Source: Acidimicrobiales bacterium (GTDB lineage Bacteria > Actinomycetota > Acidimicrobiia > Acidimicrobiales > Aldehydirespiratoraceae). Taken from it: a DNA stretch of 64,000 nt. Shown here piece by piece: positions 55,306 through 62,376 of the stretch. The stretch lies in contig JAJCXZ010000101.1 in assembly GCA_029263175.1 (NCBI GenBank), positions 1-64,000 of the forward strand, in the 5' to 3' direction. A model generated the notes under the pieces. It had not been told where the DNA came from, did no database searches, and saw nothing but the letters and a program-made list of their open reading frames with translations. Positions within the stretch are counted from its first letter, which is position 1. Each line of letters starts with the position of its first letter. Made by a program: the position numbers and the translations under genes.

Positions 55306-56103
55306 CTAGTCGGGCGGGTTGGTGTAGGCCGACGTGACCATGAGCCACAGGGAGTAACCGAGGTGGTCCCATGGCTGCATCTCCCCATGGGGACCGGTTG
55401 GGATCTCGAACGTGAGCGTGCCGGTGAACTTCTCCCGAAAACCGAGCCCATCGGCCAAAGCTGCGGCGATCGAGGCAACCACTCGGCGGAGTTCGGCACC
55501 CGTCAGGTCGAGATCGTCACGGAGCTTCCATCCCAGTGCCTCGGTGATCTGGCCGTAGAGGGCGACGAACTCGTCGCTGAGTGCCTCATATGACCGACGC
55601 ACAGACTCCACCACCGGTGCAAGCTCCTCGGCCTCGGCCATCGATACCGTGAACGCGCCGGTGATCCCCTGCCAGAGACCCCAGAGATCATCCTCGTCCA
55701 CGCTGTCCAGATTGGTTCGGGTACCGACACGGATGGCTTCCTTCATCCCGGCATCACGGCCGGCGTGCGTCGATGTGTCGGCCGCACCGATCACCGCGGA
55801 GACGGCTTCGAGGGTGGCAGCCGTCGATTGCTCGAATTGCCACTCGGCGGCGCGAACCACCAACTCCCGTTGAAAATCGCGCTGACTGTCCCAAATTCGT
55901 TCGTGGACGGACCCACGCGTGACGCGGATGCCTCTCGTTTCCTCGAGGTGATCGAACACTTTCGTGTAGTTGATGTGGTCGACTCCGATGTCGAGGCCTT
56001 CCTCCACCAGAACCTCGAAACCAGCCTGAAGAACCAGTTCTTTCAGCTCAGCACGCTTCCTTCGCCGTGCTGGCGGTCCTACCCGATTCGCACTCTCCAC
56101 CAT
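55306..56103 (-). CDS. TetR-like regulator, divergent
   Basis: A 265-residue protein. The first 75 residues look like a helix-turn-helix of TetR type: RKRAELKELVLQAGFEVLVEEGLDIGVDHINYTKVFDHLEE, RGSVHERIWDSQRDFQREL, with the RxSx[HY]xxI recognition pattern replaced by a shorter form. The rest is helical and ends with a Trp/Tyr-rich tail (WDHLGYSLWLMVTSAYTN). TACGGT lies six bases before the ATG. It is longer than typical TetR members and the DNA-binding part is not close to any subfamily I know; confidence is moderate. Confidence 0.55.
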   Translation of the reverse strand: MVESANRVGPPARRRKRAELKELVLQAGFEVLVEEGLDIGVDHINYTKVFDHLEETRGIRVTRGSVHERIWDSQRDFQRELVVRAAEWQFEQSTAATLEAVSAVIGAADTSTHAGRDAGMKEAIRVGTRTNLDSVDEDDLWGLWQGITGAFTVSMAEAEELAPVVESVRRSYEALSDEFVALYGQITEALGWKLRDDLDLTGAELRRVVASIAAALADGLGFREKFTGTLTFEIPTGPHGEMQPWDHLGYSLWLMVTSAYTNPPD

Positions 56104-56205
56104 GCGACGACCGTAGTCGAATGTGACGGAGAGAGCACGAAATGATGCTAAGGGTGATGATGTCGCGCCGCGTAGTCGCCACCGCTTCCGTGAGAGACTG
56201 AGCGG

Positions 56206-57000
56206 ATGGGATCATTCACCTCCTTCGACGACACCAAAATCCACTTCGACGACACCGGTGGCGATGGTCGAGCCGTGGTGCTCGTCCACGGCATCACCGA
56301 AAGTTCGCGGTGCTGGGGGCCAATCACGGATCGGCTCGGAGACCACCGAGTCGTCACCGTCGATCTACGAGGCCATGGCCGGTCCGAAACGGCGGATCGC
56401 TACGACCTCGAGGCAATGGCAACCGACGTCGTCATGCTCACCGCCCATCTGCACCTGGACCGCCCACACCTCGTGGGGCACTCCCTCGGGGGCGCGGTGG
56501 TCAGTGCCACCGGCGCCGCCGCTGACGTTGCGTCGGTGATCAACGTGGATCAGTCGCTCGACCTGGCCGGTTTCCAAGCGGGTCTCCTGGAGAACGAGAC
56601 GATGCTGCGCGACCCAGCGACCTTTCCGCTCGTGATCAACGCGCTGTTCGACGACATGGCTGGGCCGATGCTTCAGGGAGACGCTCGCGTGCTCGTCGAG
56701 ACGACGCGGCGGGCCGACCAAGACGTCGTCCTCGGTGTGTGGGAGTTGATGTTCTCGATGTCGGCCGACGAGATCGCAGCCGTCGTCGATGCCGCGCTTG
56801 CCGGCTACGCCGGTAACGACATGCCCTACCTGTCGTTGTTCGGGATCGATCCCGGCGATGGGTATGGCGACTGGCTTGGTCGGTCCATCAGTGCAGCCGT
56901 TGTCGAGCTTTGGGACGACCACGGGCACTATCCGCATCTGGTCGACCCCGATCGGTTCGTCGATCGGTGTCGTGAGCACTGGGCCGGCGCTTCCGGATAG
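56206..57000 (+). CDS. Alpha/beta hydrolase
   Basis: A 264-residue alpha/beta-hydrolase. It has the oxyanion VVLVHGITESSRCWGP, the DLRGHGRSE loop, the nucleophile Ser in LVGHSLGGAVVSA, and a late acid/His pair in DPGDGYGDWLG and WDDHGHYPHLVDPDRF. The substrate is unknown. It starts at ATG 56206, with a weak GAGACT six bases before it. It is in the same direction as the crotonase-fold and second hydrolase genes. Confidence 0.87.
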   Translation: MGSFTSFDDTKIHFDDTGGDGRAVVLVHGITESSRCWGPITDRLGDHRVVTVDLRGHGRSETADRYDLEAMATDVVMLTAHLHLDRPHLVGHSLGGAVVSATGAAADVASVINVDQSLDLAGFQAGLLENETMLRDPATFPLVINALFDDMAGPMLQGDARVLVETTRRADQDVVLGVWELMFSMSADEIAAVVDAALAGYAGNDMPYLSLFGIDPGDGYGDWLGRSISAAVVELWDDHGHYPHLVDPDRFVDRCREHWAGASG

Positions 57001-57023
57001 CGGGCACCGGTAGCCTCACCGCC

Positions 57024-57179
57024 GTGATGGACACCCGCACCCTTCTCATCAACGCTGCCGTCTCGCTGCCTTTCCTGGTCCTCGGCGGCCTCGTGTGGCC
57101 CGGTGGAAATGCCGGATTCTTTGCCGGTGCGTTCGCGGCATCCCTCGCTCTCACCATCGTGACCCGCCCCCGTAACTAG
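57024..57179 (+). CDS. Small two-helix membrane protein
   Basis: A 51-residue open frame. TAGCCT lies seven bases before a GTG at 57024 (MMDTRTLLINAAV...), and an ATG at 57027 follows directly. Two hydrophobic segments, LLINAAVSLPFLVLGGLV and FFAGAFAASLALTIV, make a hairpin with a short basic end (TRPRN). Stop TAG at 57177. No family is recognised, but the leaderless pattern and membrane topology support a real gene. Confidence 0.45.
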   Translation: MMDTRTLLINAAVSLPFLVLGGLVWPGGNAGFFAGAFAASLALTIVTRPRN

Positions 57180-57228
57180 TTCCGCCTGAGATGCACCCCG
57201 GCGCGTTTGATCTGCGAGGCTGATACCC

Positions 57229-58056
57229 GTGGCAAGCATTGGAGTCTCAGTCCAGCCCGCGGTGCTCGACGGCGTCGCGCACGGCACGATCGGCACCCTC
57301 ACAATCGACAACCCCGACCGTCGAAACGCCATGAATTCGGCGATGTATCTCGCCGTGCCAGACGCCATGGGTGCGCTCACCGCCGAAGCCGACCTCCGCT
57401 GCATCGTCATCCGCGGCGCGGGCACCGAGGCGTTCAGCGCCGGTAGCGACATCTCGGAGTTTCCGAACCGTCGTATGGGTCGCACCAGCAACGGCGACTC
57501 GAAGGCCGAGAACTACGACAACGTGGAGCACAACGCATGGGCGGCAATCGCCGGCGCGAAGGTGCCGGTAATCGCCGCTATCCACGGGCCGTGCCGGGGC
57601 GGCGGGATCGCAATTGCTCTCCATGCCGATCTTCGGATCGCGGCCGACGACGCAACCTTCGCGGTCCCACCGGCCAGCCTTGGGCTCGCCTACCCAATCG
57701 AAGCAACCGAACGGCTGGTGTCACTCGTCGGACCAGCTACCGCAAAGTCCCTGCTGTTCACCGCACAGGTCATCGACGCCAAAACGGCATTGCGTATCGG
57801 GCTTGTCCAGGAAGTGCTGGCCGCATCCTTGCTCGACGAGCACATCGACCGGGTCGCTCATCGAATCGCCCGTCTCGCTCCCCTGTCCGTCAGGGCCGCA
57901 AAGGTCCAGGTGGATGCTGTTTCGGCGGCCGCTGGTACAGCCATCGACCTGACGCATGTAAAGCTCCATGCTCGGGCGTGCTACGACAGCGACGACTTCA
58001 AAGAGGGTGTGACCGCCTTCATGGAGAAGCGACGCCCCCACTTTCGGGGCCGCTGA
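57229..58056 (+). CDS. Crotonase-fold (enoyl-CoA hydratase-like) protein lacking the catalytic Glu pair
   Basis: A 275-residue crotonase-superfamily protein. The oxyanion-hole loops are intact (GTEAFSAGSDISEF; IHGPCRGGGIAIAL). However, the first catalytic Glu in the FGxPE segment is Pro (FAVPPASLGLAYP), and the second, in the following helix, is Thr/Gln-like (AKSLLFTAQVI). Simple hydratase activity is therefore unlikely; an isomerase, decarboxylase or thioesterase is possible. The GTG start at 57229 is inferred. Together with the next gene it forms a 17-base-spaced pair. Confidence 0.78.
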   Translation: MASIGVSVQPAVLDGVAHGTIGTLTIDNPDRRNAMNSAMYLAVPDAMGALTAEADLRCIVIRGAGTEAFSAGSDISEFPNRRMGRTSNGDSKAENYDNVEHNAWAAIAGAKVPVIAAIHGPCRGGGIAIALHADLRIAADDATFAVPPASLGLAYPIEATERLVSLVGPATAKSLLFTAQVIDAKTALRIGLVQEVLAASLLDEHIDRVAHRIARLAPLSVRAAKVQVDAVSAAAGTAIDLTHVKLHARACYDSDDFKEGVTAFMEKRRPHFRGR

Positions 58057-58073
58057 CCACGAACGGAGGCAGG

Positions 58074-58775
58074 ATGACCGAGCTGCACGTCGCCCACGCC
58101 GGGCCCACCGATCCTGATCACCCTGTTGTCCTCTGGGTCCACGGCTTGGACAGCGACGGCCACTGCTGGGACCGCCCCATCGCTTTGGTGGCGGCCAGGA
58201 CCGAATGTGCGAGCGTCGACCTCCCCGGTCACGGCGAGTCGCCGATTCCCGCCGGCGAGGCGGCGTACGAGCGAGCTGCTGTTCTCGACGACATCGATGC
58301 GGTCATCGCCGGCCTCCGAGCCGACAATGTCGACCGTCTCATCGTGTGGGTCGGCCACAGCCTCGGCGGATACTTGGGGATGGCCCACGTTCTGACCCGT
58401 TCCGACCCGGCGAAAGCCGTCAACGGACTCGTGCTGGTCTCCGCCGGCCCCGGCTTCCGCGACCCCGACGCCATGCAGCGTTGGAATGATCGTGTTCGCA
58501 AGAACTCCCCGGCGTATTCGGTCAGCCGGGACGCTTCGACAATAGCGTTCCACTCCGACTCGATGGTCATGGACGGGCTCGGCGAGCTCGGCCTGCCGAT
58601 CTCATTGGTGATCGGTGATGGCGATCGGGCGTTCCTGGGCGCCAACGACTACCTCGAGAAGAAGCTTCCCCACGCCACACGTATCACCGTCGAAGGGGCT
58701 CGTCACTTCGTGATGAAGTCGCACCCCGAAGCGGTGGCCGACGGTGTCGAACTCGTGCTCGGGGAGCTCGACTGA
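58074..58775 (+). CDS. Alpha/beta hydrolase
   Basis: A 233-residue alpha/beta hydrolase: VVLWVHGLDSDGHCWDR (oxyanion), LPGHGESPIPAGE, Ser nucleophile in VWVGHSLGGYLGMA, and an acid/His at IGDGDRAFL and GARHFVMKSHPEAV. The substrate is unknown. GGAGG lies seven bases before the ATG at 58074 (spacing good). The long open frame reaching back to 57537 runs inside the crotonase gene and is not used. Confidence 0.87.
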   Translation: MTELHVAHAGPTDPDHPVVLWVHGLDSDGHCWDRPIALVAARTECASVDLPGHGESPIPAGEAAYERAAVLDDIDAVIAGLRADNVDRLIVWVGHSLGGYLGMAHVLTRSDPAKAVNGLVLVSAGPGFRDPDAMQRWNDRVRKNSPAYSVSRDASTIAFHSDSMVMDGLGELGLPISLVIGDGDRAFLGANDYLEKKLPHATRITVEGARHFVMKSHPEAVADGVELVLGELD

Positions 58776-58781
58776 CCCGGC

Positions 58782-61334
58782 ATGTCGCCCTCCCCTCCCG
58801 CCCACGGTCGACTCCCCGTCGACGAGGTTCTTCCCGAACTGCACGCGGCGCTGAAGCGGCAGCGTCTGGTCATCCTCGAAGCACCACCCGGCACCGGCAA
58901 GACGACACGGGTTCCGCCGTCGCTCGTCGGCCAGCCGTGGATGGCGCACACCAAGGTGATCGTGCTCGAACCACGACGGGTCGCAGCGCGGGCTGCTGCT
59001 CGTCGGATGGCATCCGAGCGGGGCGAGAAGATCGGCCAGTCGATCGGCCTCCGCACCCGATTCGATACTCGTGTGAGCGGCGCAACACAGGTGGAGGTTG
59101 TGACCGAGGGTGTGCTCACCCGCATGCTTCTCACCGACCCCGCGCTCAGCGGGTACGGCGTGGTGATCTTCGACGAGTTCCACGAGCGGAGCATCCATGC
59201 CGACACTGCGCTGGCGTTTGTCCGCGAAACCATCGATGCGCTGCGCGACGACCTCCGAGTGATCATCATGTCCGCAACCTTCGACGCCGCGTCGATCGCC
59301 GCACGGCTTCGCACCGACGCAATCGTGACTGCCGACGCGCCGCTGCATCCGGTCGAGCTCCGCTACGAGCCGCCGATGCCAGGCGTCACCGTGGATGAAG
59401 CGGTCGTGCCCACGGTCATCGAGCTTCTGAAGCGGCCGATCGACGAGACCGGCGACATTCTCGTCTTCATGGCCGGGGCCGGGGCCATCAGTCGAGCGGA
59501 ACGTGATCTTGCTCGCAAGGTGAACGAGGACACCGCCCTCACTCCGCTCCACGGCTCGCTCCCGCCCGAGGCCCAGGATCGGGCGCTCCAGCTGGACCCC
59601 GAGGGCCGGCGCAAGGTGATCTTGTCGACACCGATCGCCGAGACCAGCGTCACCATCGATGGCGTACGAACGGTTGTGGACACCGGTCGTCGGCGGCGTC
59701 CGGAGATCGACCACGGGCGGGGCATGAGCGCGCTGCGCACCACCGCAGCAAGCCAAGCAGCCTGTGACCAGCGAACGGGCCGCGCCGGCCGTCAAGGACC
59801 AGGCGTCTGCATTCGACTCTGGACCGCCGGCGAACACGAGCACCGACCCAGCGACGAACCTCCGGAGATTCTGACCAGCGATCTCACGTCGCTGGGCTTG
59901 CAGATCGCCGCCTGGGGTGCCACTGAGCCCTCGGAGTTGCCGTGGCTCGACTCGCCGCCGACCGTTGCGATGGATGCAGCCCGCTCTGTGCTCACCGATC
60001 TCGGTGCCATCGATGACGCCGGGCGACTCAGCGAGCACGGCAAGGCGATGCACGAGCTGGGCACCGAGCCCCGTCTCGCTCATCTTCTGCTGCGTTCACA
60101 ATTCCTGGAGAACGAAGGTGGTTCCGGGGCGTTGGCCACGGGCTGTGCGGTCGCGGCCGCGCTTGCTGACCGCGATCTCCTTCGGGGCCGATACCGCCCG
60201 ATCGATCTACGAGCGCGCGTCGAACACCTCGCCGACCGGCCACGCGGGGGCAACCGGTCCGGTCCGGGAGTCGACGATGCAGCCGTGCATCAGGCTCGAG
60301 CGATGGCCAAACGATGGAGCGATCGGCTCAGCTCCGATCTCTCCTCAGCACCGGGCGAGATCGATCTCGATCTGGTCGGCCTGGTGGCGAGCTTTGCGTT
60401 CCCCGAACGTCTTGCCCAGCGCCGCACCGACGCCGGCAGCTTTCTCCTGGCCAGTGGTGCCGGGGTCTCCACCCCTCCAAACGACGGCCTGGCCCGTGAG
60501 CGATGGCTCGCAGTGGCTGAAACGGAGGGCACGGGCGGTGCAGCCCAGATCAGACTGGCAGCGCCGATCACGATCGAGGAGATCGAGCAGCATCATGGCG
60601 ATCGGCTCACGGAGACGGAAACCGGCGGATGGGATCGCCGGACACGCGATGTCGTCTTCGAGAGCCAACACCGCCTCGGCGCGATCATCGTGTCGCGTTC
60701 GCCGCTCGGCGATCCCGACCGCGGCTCCGTGGTCGAAGCCCTGCTCGCCGGCGTGCAACGCGAGGGCCTCTCGCTCCTCTCCTGGGACACGGCCGATGAG
60801 CGCTACCGGAGCCGCCTGGCGTTCCTGCACTCGATCGACGAAGACGGATGGCCCGCGGTCGACAACGACAGTCTCCTGGGCCAACTCGACACCTGGCTGA
60901 CGCCGGCTCTCGGCAACGCCAAGCGACGCTCCGATGTCGAGAAGATCAAGCCGCGCGAGGCCCTCGCCAATCTGATCGACTGGCGCCAGAGCCGCGACCT
61001 CGACCGGCTGGCCCCGACTCACATCGATGTCCCTTCCGGATCTCGATTGCCGGTGAACTACGACAGTCAGGGCGGGCCGACACTTCCGGTTCGGCTTCAA
61101 GAGGTCTTCGGGCTCGGTGAGTCCCCCACCGTGGCTGACGGTCGGGTGCCGATCACGCTCGAGCTCTTGTCACCGGCCCACCGGCCGGTCCAGATCACCA
61201 GCGACCTCGCCGGATTCTGGGCCACCAGCTACGCCGAGGTTCGCAAGGAGATGCGTGGCCGATATCCAAAGCATCACTGGCCCGAAGATCCGATGACCGC
61301 GACGGCCACGAACCGCACGAAACGACGCAGCTAG
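58782..61334 (+). CDS. hrpB: ATP-dependent helicase HrpB
   Basis: An 850-residue DEAH-like RNA helicase of the HrpB type. Motifs in order: I in APPGTGKTTRVP, II in VIFDEFHERS (DEFH variant), III in IMSATF, VI in QRTGRAGRQGPG, followed by the HA2/ratchet part and the HrpB-specific C-terminal domain (WATSYAEVRKEMRGRYPKHHWPEDP, the hallmark). Its cellular role is not well defined. It starts seven bases after the hydrolase and overlaps the next, convergent gene by four bases. Confidence 0.95.
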   Translation: MSPSPPAHGRLPVDEVLPELHAALKRQRLVILEAPPGTGKTTRVPPSLVGQPWMAHTKVIVLEPRRVAARAAARRMASERGEKIGQSIGLRTRFDTRVSGATQVEVVTEGVLTRMLLTDPALSGYGVVIFDEFHERSIHADTALAFVRETIDALRDDLRVIIMSATFDAASIAARLRTDAIVTADAPLHPVELRYEPPMPGVTVDEAVVPTVIELLKRPIDETGDILVFMAGAGAISRAERDLARKVNEDTALTPLHGSLPPEAQDRALQLDPEGRRKVILSTPIAETSVTIDGVRTVVDTGRRRRPEIDHGRGMSALRTTAASQAACDQRTGRAGRQGPGVCIRLWTAGEHEHRPSDEPPEILTSDLTSLGLQIAAWGATEPSELPWLDSPPTVAMDAARSVLTDLGAIDDAGRLSEHGKAMHELGTEPRLAHLLLRSQFLENEGGSGALATGCAVAAALADRDLLRGRYRPIDLRARVEHLADRPRGGNRSGPGVDDAAVHQARAMAKRWSDRLSSDLSSAPGEIDLDLVGLVASFAFPERLAQRRTDAGSFLLASGAGVSTPPNDGLARERWLAVAETEGTGGAAQIRLAAPITIEEIEQHHGDRLTETETGGWDRRTRDVVFESQHRLGAIIVSRSPLGDPDRGSVVEALLAGVQREGLSLLSWDTADERYRSRLAFLHSIDEDGWPAVDNDSLLGQLDTWLTPALGNAKRRSDVEKIKPREALANLIDWRQSRDLDRLAPTHIDVPSGSRLPVNYDSQGGPTLPVRLQEVFGLGESPTVADGRVPITLELLSPAHRPVQITSDLAGFWATSYAEVRKEMRGRYPKHHWPEDPMTATATNRTKRRS

Positions 61335-62302
61335 CCGATCGTGCGACTGGTCACCGCCACCACCACCGTCGCGCCGCGCATCGACGGGGCAGCAACTGCT
61401 GCCGCCGCGAGAGCGGCCGCGCCGTCGCACGAGACCCGCAATCCCTCGTGGGCCGCGAGCGCCGCGGCCGCCTGCTGCATGTGCCGTTCGGACACCAGCG
61501 CAGTGTCGTCGAGCGCGTAGGCCAAGGGGGCGACGATCATCTCCGACGGCACTCGTACGGCGAGCTCCCGCGCAACCGTCGCGACTGTCGGCGTGGTGAC
61601 GACCCGCCGCTCCCGCACGGCTCGGGCCATCGCCGGTGCTCCTTCGGGGGCGACGCCCACCACCCGGGTGCGCGGCATCCGGGCATGGCACCAGGCCCCG
61701 GTGCCGAGGGCCAGCGAACCTTCCCCGAGCGGCACGAAGACTGCGTCGGGCGGTTCGCGGAGGTGTTGCAGTTCCGCGGCCATCGTGGCCAGACCCTCGG
61801 CGAACTCGACGTGCTCACCGTCAAGCAAGAGGGCACCGCCCACCACGCCCGCGTAGCGGCGAGCTTCCTCCTTCACATCCTCAGGGTCCTCGGCGTCCAG
61901 CCGGACCGTGGTGCCGGCATGGCGCAGGGCCTCGACCTTGGCGAGATCGGACGACAGTGGCCCAAAAAGTTCGATGTCGACACTGTGCCCGCGGCCGGCG
62001 TAGGCCATGGCGATGCCGAAGTCACCCGCAGATGCGCAGATGATGCGGTTGGTGTGCGGGTGATTGATGAAGAACCACTCGGCGGCGCGGCCCATCACCG
62101 AACCAACCGGGTTGGCTGATTCGATTTTGAGGATCACCTCGATGCCGAGAAGGCGAGAGATTCCCTCGGATCGGTATTGGGCCGTGCGAATGAACGGCCG
62201 CGGGATCATCTCGGCCGCTTCCACCACGCGGTCGAGATCGACCTTCAATGGCAGTCCAGCCAACGCAACCTCCCGGTGAGCGACCAGTGCAATCCGCGAC
62301 AC
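61331..62302 (-). CDS. Threonine dehydratase-fold protein without the PLP lysine
   Basis: A 323-residue protein of the beta family (fold type II) of PLP enzymes, aligned along its length with threonine/serine dehydratases: KIESANPVGSVMGRAAEW (for K-x-E-x-x-x-P-T-G-S-F-K), ICASAGDFGIAMAYAG (for SAGNHGQG), DAVFVPLGEGSLALGTGA (for VPxGGGGLxxG). The lysine that forms the Schiff base is Met70 and the SAGNH Asn-His pair is Asp94-Phe95, so it cannot bind PLP in the normal way. It is a probable pseudoenzyme with a changed role. The start is uncertain: GTG 62302 (AGGA upstream) or TTG 62263 (GGGAGG five bases upstream). Confidence 0.72.
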   Translation of the reverse strand: MSRIALVAHREVALAGLPLKVDLDRVVEAAEMIPRPFIRTAQYRSEGISRLLGIEVILKIESANPVGSVMGRAAEWFFINHPHTNRIICASAGDFGIAMAYAGRGHSVDIELFGPLSSDLAKVEALRHAGTTVRLDAEDPEDVKEEARRYAGVVGGALLLDGEHVEFAEGLATMAAELQHLREPPDAVFVPLGEGSLALGTGAWCHARMPRTRVVGVAPEGAPAMARAVRERRVVTTPTVATVARELAVRVPSEMIVAPLAYALDDTALVSERHMQQAAAALAAHEGLRVSCDGAAALAAAAVAAPSMRGATVVVAVTSRTIG

Positions 62303-62376
62303 TGATCCTGAAGGTGACACTGTAGTTGGCCGGAACGGGCGGCCCGGGGAGCTGCCGAGCAGCGGGATGTCGGCTG

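Noticed and set aside
58602-60083. 493-codon minus-strand frame opposite hrpB
   Set aside because: Antisense shadow; the hrpB motifs are unambiguous on the other strand.
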